A DNA stretch of 64,000 bases, from the NCBI GenBank assembly GCA_050084515.1, contig CM114272.1:51770001-51834000 (forward strand), written 5' to 3'. Position 1 is the first letter of the stretch. Every line of letters begins with the position of its first letter. The position numbers and the translations under genes are program-made. Shown one piece after another: positions 32,791-46,846 of this stretch. This DNA comes from Blasia pusilla. Lineage: Eukaryota > Marchantiophyta > Marchantiopsida > Blasiales. Under the pieces are notes generated by a model, which saw only the letters and a program-made list of their open reading frames with translations, made no database searches and had not been told where the DNA came from.

Positions 32791-34270
32791 CATTATTAAG
32801 GGAAAATTGGGGGCTAATGTGGATTTCCATTTCCTTGAACAACAAATTTCCAAAATAAGCAACAAAAAAAACATTGTGTAAGCCTACAAAGAAATAGCCC
32901 TAGAAGATATAAAACTAGCAGGCTTTGGAAGTCTTAGGTGTTTGAAGAAATCTTACTACATGAAGGGGGAGAATCCAAGTTCTTTGTGTAGCGAGATTTG
33001 AAATTAAAAATTTAGGAACGAGATTTGAAAATTTGGACCATTTCCAGCAAGAAATTAGGGACTATTTTGTGAAAAATTTAAAAACCAGGAACATTCTCTT
33101 GGAACACTACCCTTTTTTTGGTTGGAACCTCCCCCATATCTTTGCCAAATAACATATTTCTTCTATCAATGGGATGATGGTTTGTTGAAGAAGGACAACT
33201 TGAGTAGCCATAATAGATATACAAATTACTAGGCTTTGATTAAAAAAAATCTCCCTAGATGGAGGGGGAGGATCAAAATTCCATGTGGAGATGGCCATTT
33301 GAAAATGATTTTTTTAAAACTAGATTTGAAAATTTTAATGCTTTCCAATCAGAAATTGGGAGTTACTTGGTGAAAAATAGAAAACCATCCACCTAAGCTC
33401 AAAAAAAGGAGCCCAATCTTTTATGCTATAATTTAGTTGGAATCTCCCCCTCTCAATATCCTAGCCAAAATAGAAAATTTCTTCTATCAATAGCTAGAAT
33501 GATGGTTCATTTTGTTCCACCCAATTTCCAAGGCCATTTTCTCTATATTGAATTGATTAATTCTAAGAACTTCCTCAACCAAAATCATTTGGATAAGCAG
33601 AGGTCTACATCTAGATTATTTTGAATTCTATTACTACAAAATTAACATGCGTTTTATGAACTTATGTGTGTTTGCTTTTGGTTCCCATCTACTATTGGTG
33701 AGATCTATGAAATATGTACAAGCATGATTTGTCAAGGAGTCTTGCCAAAAATAACATTGAAATAACTATTTAAAAAGAAAAGTTACTGTACTCTATTGGA
33801 GTAAGACTAGAAGCTATATTTTTCTTGGTGTCCAAGAATTTTTTATGATGGTCTTCATGGCTCACAAATGCATTTCTGATTTCATAAACATGGATAGTTT
33901 GATCAACATAAATTGATATTATAAAAATGTTGATTGGCTAATAATGGAGATGTGTGGTGAAATTAAAAGTGGTCGAATATACACTAGCCAAAATATCGGT
34001 TGGATTACGAGGAAATTTCTAAAACTTGAGTGGTTGGAAGAGGGTATGGACGAAATTATAATTTCTAGATTTAGAATAGTTGAAAGCTTTTGAGGGTAAC
34101 TATGAAGATTTTTTTTTGTTAATTTAACATTATGGAATGGGCGTAGGAAAATGGAGTTAGCTAATTCATGCTTTGAAAAATTACAAATCCCTAAATCATC
34201 CACCCCTATGATTGGTTTAACCCTAAAAGTACTATTACATTTAGAGAAAAATTTTGAGTCCTAGAAACCA
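32791..34270. other. AT-rich gene-free stretch
   Basis: No supported gene. Two degenerate copies of a motif (AGATTTGAAAATTT...CAGAAATT followed by GGTTGGAACCTCCCCC-like sequence) at about 33007-33130 and 33312-33440 suggest an old local duplication. Confidence 0.4.
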
Positions 34271-36300
34271 CACCATAGTGGCATTGCAAGTGCAACATAG
34301 GCATAACATTGTGAATGCTCGACTCACAATGGACTCATGAGACTCAGAATTTCACTTGCACTTTGCAGCTCTAATTTTTGGCTTTATTAAACTCACATTA
34401 GAGTTGTAAGATAGTCATAATTGCTCGTGGTTGGCTTGTAATGGAGCCACGAAGAACTCACAAATATGATGTTGATTTGCAAAATAGTTGTAAAAAACTC
34501 ACAAAATTGTGTGTCCAAGCATGGGTTTTTTCTCTCTTACAAAATAAAAGTTTTGGACTAAAAAAGGACTTACAATGGATCCAAAAAGGACTAACACAAT
34601 AATGATTTTTAGCACTTGCAAAAAAGTTGGTTTTTGCACCTTTTTCGGTTAGTTTAGACTCATTTTGGGTATATGAAATACTTTTTAAGGTAGGATATGA
34701 CTTCTTCCAACTTTTTCTAGTATGGCTTTTTTTTTTTTTTCTCATTTATTATATTTTAGAATTAATAATTTTGGATTTTTTAATAAAATAAACTTCACTT
34801 ATCTAGATGCCCTTCAACATATAAAAAAATCCTATCCAAAAAAATCTCGAGACTTGCTTTACTATAGAAACAAAATAGTTGCAAAGTAAGGAGAGGAATC
34901 TTGAAAAGGAAGAATGGACTAGGTGGGAGGCAAAAGGGGAATTTATGGCCAAGAATTGGATGTCATGACTTGCAAATGACTCTTCGCAAGTTGTAAAACT
35001 CAGAAATGGCTCGCAAGTTAAAGTTCCTAGACTTGCAAACGACTTGCAAGTTGTGAGTCTCTTGCGACTTCAATATGAGTCCCCAAAGTTGTAGTTTGTG
35101 AGTTGTAGAAGCCACAATATCGTGCGCCTACTCTCCTTGAACGTTAATTTTGTTTGTTGCGGAAGCGTGCATCCAGTAGGTCACGCTCTCAACGCTGATG
35201 TGCATCCAAACACGCACTTTGGTTAGTCGGGTCTTGGATCAATCAGCCGGATTACTTTCCGAGTTCTCGTCTTGGACTCTCATCAAGCTCAACCTTCCTA
35301 GTTTCGGGGTTTACAACATGGGCAAATCTCGAAAGACTTGGGACAGATTTTCTCGTCGGTTCAGGAACCTGAAACGACGTTTCGCGCCTAGCGGTTCCAA
35401 CTGTCCGATGGACATCCAATGAGTTCCTCACCAAGACTCGCACGAAGTGAATCTCGGGTTGGAATCCAAGTGTGGCGTACAAAGTCCACTCCCTTGGATC
35501 AGGTTTGGGTTTCGAGTTCCAACGCCAAACTCCCGTTCCATTCCGTGCCTCTGAAACACCGTTTGGCCCCCAAAGTGGGGATTCGTGTTCGAGACATCTC
35601 GGAGAGACTCCTCCCTTGCTAGTACTTCTGGGGATCTCCGGGGGCCCCCTACATTTAGGGAAAGACACCGGGCCTCTCCAATTGGCCCTCAACCCGATTG
35701 CTCTCTCAATCGTTTTCGGCCAATATCTCAGCCTGTACTTATGAGTTTGCTGAGATCTTTAGTGCATTGGAAGCGTCTCAAGGTCAGCTTTCCAACGCGC
35801 TCTTAGTTGTCCCAAATGCATCTTGGAGCTCAATGTTATGGTCCTAAACACAGTCAGATTCTCCCAAATGCTAGTCGTGTTCCAAACTAGTTCTCACCTC
35901 TTTGGCAACCAACCTCCCAAGACTCAACTCATCTCAAGTCTTGGCTCGCGTTTGGTCTAGGTTTCATGTTTGCGACCATTAATGCATGAAATGCACAACT
36001 CTGTTCCGCGCTTCGTCTCTTAAACTTTTCCAAGAGACTTTTCCAAACGCCTCTCCAAAGCGCAAACCTCGGAGCGTGAGTTCACTTGAGTTGTGATGTT
36101 TCGCTTAGCGCCTATTTGGTGTTGTTTGGTTTTGAGGGTCGCGACACAAAATTTACGAGTCTAACTTGCAATCACATTTACAAGTAAGTTGTGAGCTCAC
36201 TGCGACTCGTCGCAATCACACTGATAGAATGGTCGTCCAAACTCAAAAATCAATGGCCACTCCAAAAGTTGCGTGGAGTCAAAATGGAGTCACACAAAGT
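34271..36300. repeat. Low-order repeats of GACTTGCAA/GAGTTGTAA-like motifs
   Basis: From 34.27 to 35.11 kb and again from 36.15 to 36.29 kb, words such as ACTTGCAA, GACTCACAA and GTTGTGAGTC recur irregularly on both strands. The two blocks are the halves of one region split by the solo LTR at 35118-36146. No coding function is seen. Confidence 0.45.
35118..36146 (-). mobile_element. Solo LTR, family 'TGTCGCGACC', minus strand
   Basis: The reverse complement aligns along its whole length with 56951-57952. It starts TGTCGCGACCCTC at 36146 on the minus strand and ends at 35118 with a decayed terminus (expected CGCGACA reads CACGATA). Flanking CACAA (35113-35117) and CAAAA (36147-36151) match at four of five positions, consistent with a mutated 5-bp target duplication. 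Frames inside, such as 35252-35692 on the minus strand, are non-coding LTR sequence. Confidence 0.8.
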
Positions 36301-38040
36301 GGATTCAAGAATTGGAATTGGAAATAGACTTGCAGACTAGCCACTTTAGGAAAAAGTGGATTCGCAAGGGAGTTACATCGACATCTCAATCCCTAATAGT
36401 GAAGATTTTGGATGTGCTACTCCTATTAATATGTGAGGATTGGGACATGCTATAAGGGTTTCAAGATTCTCCTAGGAATAAGTTCTTATAAGTGTTTCTA
36501 TTCCAACATGTCATGTAAGTGATAGTCAAGATAGATTAGATAGGATGTTAAATGGAAGAGTTATGGATGGGGTTAGAGACCATCGAGCTATAATAAGGTA
36601 GTCTCCTCCTCATTGGTGACTAGGATGTGCAAACCCCCCAACCCCCTTTGGTGGCTAGAGAGTCACGAGTCTTATTGTTGAGGGTTTGTGGAGTTGGCTT
36701 GGAAAGTAATAAGGAATTTTTAGAGTTTGTTAGCAACTTGGGTTCTCAGGTCATCTTGGAGATTCTTAGAGGAGGATATATGATCTTTGGGAGCTTGGAG
36801 AGGCTCATATTTGTATAGTTGAGCCTTCCAAGCACCAAATAGGGTAGAGGAATTTTGGATGTGTATGGTGCTTGAGTTTCCTCAATGGGAGGGTAGGTTT
36901 GAGGTTCCTTATGATCATGTTTATTGTATTGGGAGGAGTATTTATGAGAGTGGTATTGAAATATAGAGGAAGTGGGCCAAAGGCTAAATCCTTGCATGAT
37001 GTGAAAGACATATAATTGAAGAGCCATGAGGGGATTATGGGCATGGAGTACAACACCATTGATTTTTGTGTGGTATTTTGTTAGGGGGGGGGGATTAAGT
37101 ATGAAAAAATGCTCATCTTCAAAGTCATGTATGACATAAATTGAAATGAATGTGAGAAAATTTGTAGTGTTTAGTGGGGAAGAAGGAGCAAGAATGTAAC
37201 CTTCAAAAGAGATTGAGATTGAGGTTGAAATTGGGAAGAGGACTATGATACTTGTGGGAGAAGGCCACAATCTAGGGATTGTTCAAGGGAAAAAGAAATG
37301 GATGAAAAGAGGGACTCCTATAGAAAAGTTAACATGTATGAAAAACATTAAATTTTTTGGGGGCCCTTGACATGGAAAAATGAGAATGCATCATTTCTTG
37401 ATCCCTGAAAGAGCGTTCTAGTGTCTTGATCCCTCAAAGAGCGTTCTGGTGAAGAAAACAAAGTTAATTTGTGGCCATTTTTAATTTGAGCTACTATGGA
37501 AAAACTTGGTGGTATCTAATGAACTAGGGAGGAAAAAAAGAGTTCACAAGCCAAATTTTAATATAGGGGATGAAAGCTTCCATGAGAAATGTTCTCAAAG
37601 GTTCATTTGAGCATCAAGTTGGGATGTTGATGGAGAGGGAAGAGTGTGGGAATGAATTTCATATTAGAGACTAGATGAGATTTTTTTATTCTCAACTTTG
37701 GGGCGGTGGAATGACATCTTAAATTATGAAGCTAGATAGAGGGCCACATTAAGCAAGGATGTTAAGAAGAAATCTGCAAGGGGAAGTAAATGTGTGCAAA
37801 TATCTATCTTTGGGTCTAGGAATATGGGGATCCTACATATTTTGGATGGAATTTTTTTTTCAGAAAAAGAAATATTAAGAGTAGGAAAAAAACTCCGCAA
37901 TTCTTTAATTTTTGGTGAATATATGAGGGAGATCGTATTACTCTATTTATAATATTGAGCATTAAGTCGAAAGCTATTGGGTTGGAATGATGTAGGGTTT
38001 TTGATTATGTGGTTATCAATAAAATTGCATTGTGTCACGT
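36301..38040. other. Gene-free stretch
   Basis: No supported gene. A 174-codon minus-strand frame (36746-37270) is the longest open frame outside transposons but has no recognisable motif, and its composition looks like chance. A small direct repeat (GATCCCT...AAAGAGCGTTCT) occurs at about 37411-37449. Confidence 0.4.
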
Positions 38041-38700
<660 letters not shown>

Positions 38701-38739
38701 CTTGATTTAATTGGAATATTTTGGTACTCGATTATCTCA

Positions 38740-39330
38740 ATGTTTAGATGCTATGAGTTAATATGGTAGTGTTTGTATATGTATTCAATGACAATGATGT
38801 ATCTTATGTAGCGATGTGTATGCGTATGATATTTATGTTTTATATTGTCAAATCTTAGTTGACAGGTAGAGTTTGATAGCGTCGACGGCATAGAGGGTCA
38901 ACGAGATGTTTGGGCGTAACTTTGTCATGAGATGTTGGATGAGGTTGGCGACAGGTCCGTTGTCTCGGGAACATTGCTTTTTATGAGTTTCCTACTTTGG
39001 TCTTAGTCAATGAGCTGACCTATTGACCAAGTCAAAGGTCACCCGATAACCTTTGCACGCACGTTATCGGTGGGATGGCTATTTTTGGGAGAAGAGCCTT
39101 TTTGCTCTTCCCAAGGCTATAAGAGAGGGAGAGATGGCTTTCCCAAGCCATCTTTCTCATGTTGAGCCTTTGGAGCATCTCTATTGCTTGTGTATGTAGG
39201 AAGGGTGCTATCATCCGGATTCCCTCATAGCATAGGGTGGATGGCACGGTCACACAAGCCATTGTGCCTCTGATCGATGGGTTTGTGTGTGAAAATCTCC
39301 GTTGCCTACGCTGAAGTTAGAAACTTTTCC
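38740..39330 (+). mobile_element. Gypsy LTR-like region
   Basis: This matches 32.21-32.68 kb in order. It has a stem GGGAGAAGAGC/GCTCTTCCC (about 39088-39113), GGCTATAAGAGAGG just after it, CCCAAGCCATCTTTCTCATG and a shared tail ending in CATAGGGTGGA. The hairpin-TATAAG arrangement looks like an LTR promoter and transcript start. Ends are approximate. Confidence 0.55.
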
Positions 39331-39679
39331 GAACAACCTATCTTGTCGCCCCGTTGTGCTCCAACTTGTCCATGCGCTTTTCTCTTTCAAATACCACATG
39401 TTCTTGCCATAAACTCAAATCTCCAAGTCTAAGCTGCATATTACAAGTTGTGGTATAGTCTACATCTTTTGCTTTGGATCCCCCCTACAAAGGCAAGACA
39501 TTCATAGAAAGCTTGAGAAAACAAAAAAAATGATGCACTTCCCTTAGTTTGGGGAAACACACCCAATCTTATTTAATGCCACGGACTACAAGCTCGGGTA
39601 GGAAGAAAGAGAGAGGACAAGGCAGGTAGTGAAAGCGATGGGACATACAATACGATAGAGGATGTAACAAATCACGTGG

Positions 39680-40000
39680 GCTTTGCCGGAATTGAACTCC
39701 CGTGTGCGTGAAATTTGTAGGGAAAGAAATGGCCAAGGAGGGATAAAGGAAGGGGAGAGAGGGACATGCATTGGAAGGAAGGAGGGAGTGGAGGGGAGGC
39801 TAGGGGTGGGGAGGGGAGGGGAGGGGAGGGGAGGGAGGGAAAGCGAACCAAAGGAAAGGAAGCATAATATGAAGAGAATTCAAGGAAGGGTGGGGTAGGG
39901 GACGGGAGGGAGGACAAGAGGAAGGGAGAGGGGAAGGGAAGTGGAAGAGAAAGGAACGGGAGGGGGAGAAATTATATTGCAAAAGAAAAAAAGACTCAAG
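39680..40000. repeat. Polypurine tract with (GGGGA)n
   Basis: The plus strand is almost all purine over about 300 bases. It includes a GGGGAGGGGA array at about 39806-39835 and further GGGA runs to 39970. It could form triplex or G-quadruplex structures. It does not look coding. Confidence 0.8.
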
Positions 40001-41030
40001 GGAAGGCACCAAAAGTGAATGTCGCCCTAGACCGAAAGGATTACCAAAGTTGGCTCATGGATGATTGATCTAGAGCAAGGGAGAGCCATAGACGAGGGCA
40101 AGCATCTTGGGGTCTGTTGGGGGCAAGGACAAAGGTAAGGCATGATTGATCTATGGCAAACGAGAAAGAGCCATGGACGAGCGAGAGCTAGGTACGAGCA
40201 ATCTGGGGCAAGAACCGAGAGCAAGAAGAGCATAAAGATGATCTAAAGTTGGATCTAAAGTTCTTACCATTGGATGGCCTTAGTACATTGATGGATGATG
40301 TAAAGCCATCCTTTGAAGAGGATGGACATTTCAGATATTCTTAAATAGGCACAAAAGAGGCCATATAAAATCATTTTTCTATTTCATCTCGCATTTTAAA
40401 ATCAATCTTTGGAGCTCCAAATTCTTGGGGAAAAATGGATCTAGGCTCAAGGTAGTTTGGCACATCTGTGAACAATTTGCAAGATTTATGGATCACCAGG
40501 GATGAAGTTCTTCCAAAATGAACCATCAAGACAATACAGTATGGGGTTCCAACTTCTTCTCTTGTTGGGGTTGTTAATATTCTCCTTTGCTTCTAGATCC
40601 AAACCTTTTCCAACCGTTGGAGGATGGACATTTCACATCTTGTGAATTAGGCACAAAACAAGCAATAAAAATAATTTTATCTATTTGATCGTGCATTTAA
40701 AAAGCTCTCTCGCTTATCTCTCTTGCTTCATTTGCGCAATTTTCTTTTATTAGATTTAAAACTTAAAAATACCCTAAGGGATTATTATTTGTTTATCTTT
40801 ATGATTTGTGAATATTATTCTTTTTGTTTGTTTCTTCAATGATTACATTTGGCCAACTTATGTTATGTTTAAGGTTTTTTTTTCCAAATATGGACTTTAT
40901 TAGTTTTTGGATATTATGATATTTTTCTGTCCATATGGAACTGAATTAGGAACTGTATTACTTTTTGGATATTATGATTTTTAGTATTATGGATATTATC
41001 CATATTATGTTTTCTAATATATGTGTGTGA
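40001..41030. other. Gene-free stretch
   Basis: A partial duplication (GGATGGACATTTC...AATAGGCACAAAA) appears at about 40320-40356 and 40621-40660. Otherwise nothing supported. Confidence 0.4.
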
Positions 41031-41980
41031 AAAAATGACTCAGATCATTGAACGAGTCACGAGATATGACTTGTATAATGCTTAGACATTTCTAATGCTA
41101 TTTGAGTCATTACGTTATGACTCATTTAGTTTTCCAAGTCATACAAAAATGACTGAACCAATAGAGTTATTCTTTCATTCATTTTGTGCATAAGTCATTC
41201 TAAGTCAAATCACAAAAATCTTGGTTTTTACGACTACCTCATATGACTTATGGTAGTCATATATGTCCATAAAATCCTAGTCATGTACCATGCCATGACT
41301 AGAGTCATTTTGGGATAACTCTAGTCATGATTTGGGCTAGTCATTATTAACAATGATTGACATATCCTCAAGCCACGTATGACAAAATATAGTGATATTT
41401 TCCAATTGCCATGTTAGCATATGACATGGCAATTAATTGAAGAAAACAAATGATGCGTTGACACATGGCAATGAGAAATTATGACTTAGTTGTAGTCATC
41501 ACTCGGATTGGTCAAAATGATTTAGTTATGATCTATGACTAAGTCATATCTATCACTCACATGATCAGAATGACTTAGTCATAATCTATGATTAAGTCGT
41601 ATCCAATACTCAGATGGTCTAAATGACTTAGTTATGATGTATTTCTAAGTCATATTAATCACTTGGATGGTTTTAAATGATTGAGTCATGATAGTGACTG
41701 AGTCATATAGATCACCAAAATTTGTTAAAATGACTGAGTCATGTATTGGTAACCTAGAAGATAGTCATGATGATCATTTGAGTCATATTGATCTCTCTCA
41801 TTTGTATGAATGATTGTGTTCTTGAGTCATAAAATATGAATGAGTCATATAGAGGACTCAAATTTTTCTGAAATGACTTATGATGATTGTTATAATGATG
41901 AATTTCATTTGAAAAAATGACATAAGCTGGACATATATGACTTTTGTAAATGATTCAATTTCTTTAATATGACTTGATTT
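41031..41980. repeat. Degenerate satellite rich in TGACTCA/TGACTTAG motifs
   Basis: TGACT, AGTCA and near-palindromes such as TGACTTAGTCAT recur throughout. Between about 41517 and 41735 a unit of about 53-55 bp (AATGACTTAGTCATAATCTATG..., then AAGTCATATYAATCACT) repeats in tandem at least four times with heavy divergence. Flanking parts have the same words without a fixed period. Confidence 0.7.
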
Positions 41981-43788
41981 AGTATCATGTGTGACAGTAT
42001 TACATTTAATTGATGTTCATTATCTTCTCCTAGATTAGGGGAAAATACTTGAAGCATGGCATTCAAGTTGGATATGATGTCCCATGTACAAAACTCTTCT
42101 CTATCTCAAACTTACAATATTGAATGAAGAAAGACAAGAAAGAAAATCCAGAGGCCCTAACTATTTAGTAGCTAGTTAGGGCCCCTACAAAGGGCCCGTA
42201 AATCCTGGATCTCCGGCTTATGTTGACACGTTGCTTTAAAGTGTGAGGGGGTATGGGGACGGCTTTTATTACACGAAGCACATTTACGATGCGTGGTGAG
42301 CCGGCGGCGCTGAGCGAAGAGAGAATGCAGGCTGTCGATATTCTGTGATACATATGTATGCATTGTGCATTTACGGTGCGTGGTGCTCAGCGCATCCAAA
42401 ATGTGCAGCGTTCAGATAGCCTTGTGCAGTGTGCACCTTAGTTAGGGCTCGCATGAGAGGTGCCGCAGCAGAGAATTATTGAATGACCTCCCGTCTGGGT
42501 GTCTGCAATGAGCTTGCGCGAGCTAAGACACATAAAGATGAATGATTCCTTTCCCATCTTTATTTATTTCTTCCTGCCTGTGATGCGTAAGCCTTCTCGA
42601 CCACTGCTGGTTGCTGGAGTGTGTTCAGGTTATGTCTTCTCAATGCACATACATGCGTGCGTGCTTAATTCTATTAAGTGTTTAGTTGCTACTACCTGCC
42701 CTGCGCTCATCGACGAGCTTATGAATTTCTTTAATAGTCTCGTGCCTGATTTCTTGTTTATTATGCTATCTTTGGTTCAGGTCTCGGTGCGCATCGACTC
42801 ATACTTTGTCTTCGAGAAGATCCGGCGGCTAATTTTCGGCATTCATATTAACACCTGAAACTGAAGAGTAAACCAGTTGTACGCCGCATGTCCCATTCAG
42901 AGATGAAAAAGAAAATCATCCATGGGCGAAAATCTACGTTCGCACAATGGGTCGCGCTACTGTACTCGGTAGTGCAGCCTGACCTATACCTTTCCTGTGT
43001 GCATTGCCACAAAATAGTTTTTGGCACTGATCGACATGTGCATCTCAATACTTGCTATGGAGTACAGAGTACAACAATGCCAATACATTTGCGTATTTCT
43101 ATTTCTTAGTGTAAGGTTTGCGACCTTTTTGTTTCATGTTTTTCATGAGAATTGGATCCTACGTCTTGCTGACTCGTCTCTGCAAGTACTCGAAGGTGTT
43201 CTCGTTTCCAATTTCTGAACATCCGTTTAGGGTCCCCAATTTCCCTTGCTTTTAGGCTTGGCTTCGTCGTTTGCGAGAATTGTGTTCTTCTTTTTTCGGT
43301 GCGTGCCCAGGTCTCAGGTTTGTGTTTGACACACCGCAGCGCTTTTGCACGGAATTCTTGCCATCTATGCAAACCTGGTAAGTGTTCACAACCGGGTGAG
43401 GGCAGATTCTTTGGAGCTTTTGAAAAGTACGCTTTTCTCTCAAGAACTCAGGGATATGTAATTTCTTCTTGGTTTTTTCACGTCGCTTTTGCTCATGAAT
43501 TGAGAGAAAATTTTTTTCTCGGTAGCTACATTTCCTTTTTCTCGCAACTCCCGGACCTGCCTACACCTCACCCGGCCCACCCGCCCCACAGTGATGCTAA
43601 CACATCCTTCACTACCCACATTTATGCATCTCAGGTAGTGCGGTTCCTCAGTTTTCATTAGCACATCTCGGCGGGGATGGCCATAGCTACTGCGTTTGCA
43701 TGCATACCATGGTCTATTTCCTGTGATCGATTCTATCTATCGATTAGGCTCAGGGGTACCTCACGCTGTCTCACTTGTTTTCGAAGGG
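41981..43788. other. Gene-free stretch, GC-richer from 42.2 kb
   Basis: Open frames up to about 120 codons (for example 42499-42858 and 43299-43661) show no recognisable domain. A CATTTACGRTGCGTGGTG unit occurs twice at about 42279-42383. A decayed gene or LTR is possible but not supported. Confidence 0.35.
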
Positions 43789-44250
43789 TTAGCCACTGTT
43801 TGTAGGAAAGCACACTTGCCGTGAGGACCGTCTGTGACAGTAGTCGTACTTCTTGCCACCGCGACGGGACCTGTGTGTATGGATGGGTGGCCCATCTCTT
43901 GCTGGACTTGCAACCAAGCTGTAATGTGACCTTAGCAACGCCCACTACCAACGGGGTGTCTTGGCAAATGACAGATTCTGGAGCGTAAATGGCACGCCCA
44001 GTGCTATGTGTGCACAGCAAACTCTCCAACGTTTGGAGAATTCCGTGTAGTTTTCAGGTTGTTAGATTACACGTCCCCCGTGCAAGTGCTCTCTACGGTG
44101 TTTTCGTATGGTTAGCCACTCTTCCTATTATCACGGCCTGTGACAACAACCTTATTTTTGGTGACCGCAGACGTGAGCCGTGTGTATGGGTGGCCATGGC
44201 CAGCCACTTTGTAAATCCTGGACGAGGTAGCCTCTCTTGCTAGTAATACT
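43789..44250. repeat. Imperfect direct repeat
   Basis: GTTAGCCACT, CTGTGACA, TTGGTGACCG/TTGCCACCG and GTGTGTATGG(A)TGGGTGGCC recur in the same order at about 43789-43890 and 44110-44200. The copies are strongly diverged and their nature is unknown. Confidence 0.4.
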
Positions 44251-46846
44251 AAACATGGTATGATGGACAAGATTAAGAGTGGCAATCCTCCGAGGAAGGG
44301 AGTTTGAATTAATATTACTTCCTATCATTTCATCCCAAATCACTACATAGAGAGCCTCATTCCCAGTTTTCTTGTGACATGTTTTAAATGGTTACGATCT
44401 CATGTCCCAAATTTAAATAAGCTCAAAGCATCCTTTATACTTTGAATAAGGAAAGTATTTTTTCGAGTCGATGGGTACTAGCTATGACATTGAAATTTTG
44501 GGATAAGATGAAACTTGAATATTATTGCAATCTAGAGTTACCGAATAGGCAAGGTTCACCGGAAGAAAACGGGATAGAATATTTTGAGAGAAGCATAAAG
44601 GAAGATTTGGAAAGAATTAAAATATTGAGGTTTTCAATTCTCATGTGCCTTATTAGGAATAGTTGAAAGTCGAACATGTGAAGCCCACAATCTTTTAAAA
44701 TTAAAAATTCTTAAAAATGTACAAAATATTCAAACGTTTTCAAACCTTGCTAAATGTTTTTGAAACTGAAGAATATTTGGTCTACATAAATTTGTTAAGA
44801 GGTAGAGAAGGTTAGAATTATTCAAATTGATCAACTTAAATATGCAACTCGAATGGCATTTGATTTCAATGCGGTCACAATACCACCCATTTTTAGATGT
44901 TGGGGCAACTTCAATTGATTTAAAGTATATCATGGGAAACGTCCAAATAGTTCAAATGCTTGAAGGATGTTTCAAGACTCAAACTTCAATCCAATCAAGG
45001 TTGGCTCTTATAATTCCTACTATAATGAAAAAAATTATGTGATAATGTAATGCACACAAAAAAAATGGAGTTATATGATAATAAAAAAAAGTTTTCATTA
45101 TTTAAATACCAATCATTCCAAAAACACTCTTTGAGATCAATAAAATACAATGCGTGAATGTGCCAAAATCAGATGCCCCATGGACCTAGAAATGTGTGAA
45201 ATATGCTTCCTTCTTCTTTGTCCCATTGTAATTATTAACAATAAGTAGATTAAATTCTTAAGAGTCCCGATTGGTTACTCTTGGCCTCATATGGCCAATA
45301 TGCCTAGACCTTCGTGACTTTTATCTCTTTTATCTTATTTTCAGATTCGACTTCTTTTCTTGGCCATTGTCCCACTTTGTACGACATGACAACTTGAGGA
45401 TAGGATGCTTTTTTAATGAGAAAACATGTCAACTTGAGGATAGGATGCTGTTTTAACGAGAAAGTACTTTAGTAAAACATTTGATAAACTACCACCACCC
45501 ATACCTAGCATAGGGAATTCATTACGCAACATCATTTGGGTTAATTTTCTTCTCAAAATGCTTGGAATGTGCCACAAATCAATCTTTCTTTTCTCCCACA
45601 AAAGTTGGGTTTGTAAGCATACCCCTTAGAGGATTTTCGTCTTTGCTCACAAAATTTTGCAGTTAGATTTGTGCTAGTATTGGCAGCTGTGATCATATGG
45701 TTTAAAAAAAAACTATTGACTTTGTGCCAATGAGATGTGCTAAGACAAGAAGTTCAGAAGGGGATCTCCCATCCATTCAATCCACACACACATATAAATA
45801 AATATTATAATCTAGGTTCTAAGATTATTCTTGCTCTCCTTGAAAATTGTGACCATGGCCTCATAGGACTCCAAAATAATGTGAGAGTTCCCCCTTAAAA
45901 TTACTAATTCCGTTGTTATTTTGCGCTTGGGTTTGTCGTCCTTTCTTCTTTAAGAGAGCATTTATGTCTTCTACAAACCAATCCATTCCTCTCTTTTGTC
46001 CAGTTTCCTTAAATAACTTTAAGAAATAAAGAAATCCAGATCTATTCTTAGAGATATGATATTCTATTGTAGTCTTTTTTTTTTCCTTCATGAAAATTCG
46101 TAAGAAATTCTACGAAGGGACAAAAACTTGGGAAGAAAAGGGGCGAAAGAGTGATGGCAATACCATGAGACTTAAAAATTTTTTTTTTCATTTTTTTTTT
46201 TCCTTCTCTCTCCCCTTTCCTTCTTTGGGAGCTTTAGTACATTGACGCAAAAAAAAAGATGCTTTGCATGGTGAATCCAGCTACCAAACCCATAAATTAC
46301 AAGAGCAACGTGGGTGGGGTCATTTCATTGCAGCTGTACCTTTGCATGTCCTTGAGTCCCACCAACTATAGGATAGGGTGACAAAGCCAAACATAAGGGA
46401 ACAACTCAAACAAAACCAACCACATAAAAAGAAAGAAAAAGAAATAAGAGAAAGAGAAGAACGTGTGATCAAGCTTGGGTGTGATGGTGTAGGTTTTATT
46501 TCCACTTCCTCCTTTTTCCATTTCATTCAATCATGAAAAAAGTGAAAAAAGTTTATTCATTAAGGGGAGGGGGGAAGTGACATAAGGGGGTTCATTGACC
46601 TATTTGACATCCTCACTAACCCCATAGATCATGTAACTCAAATGAATATAAAAGAAAATGTTTAAAAGATAGGCACAACTTAGATAAAATAAGAAAATAA
46701 AAATGTTCAAACGGGCGGAGTATCTAGTAGGTAGATATGGAGTTGCAATTCTTCCTTTTGGGATTAAACTCTTGGAGAGGTGATGGAAGGGGGTGGAGTT
46801 GCTTGAGTTTCATATCCTCCTTAAAGTTTTAAAAGATATTAAATGT
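44251..46846. other. AT-rich gene-free stretch
   Basis: No supported gene. A 38-bp tandem duplication of ACAACTTGAGGATAGGATGC-type sequence occurs at about 45389-45465. Confidence 0.5.

Noticed and set aside
35252-35692. 146-codon minus-strand frame resembling one near 18465 and 57475
   Set aside because: The resemblance exists because all lie in the same solo LTR family; LTRs are non-coding.
36746-37270. 174-codon minus-strand open frame
   Set aside because: Longest frame outside transposons, but with no motif, no splice context and AT-rich low-complexity composition; likely chance.
39660-39715. tRNA-like B-box on the minus strand (GGGAGTTCAATTCC)
   Set aside because: No A-box or cloverleaf could be found around it.
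41031-41980. Possible CRISPR-like regular array
   Set aside because: Units are degenerate with no unique spacers, and the DNA is eukaryotic; a satellite explains it better.
42499-44243. Possible gene in the GC-richer block
   Set aside because: Frames of 80-120 codons lack domains, and no consistent exon chain could be built.
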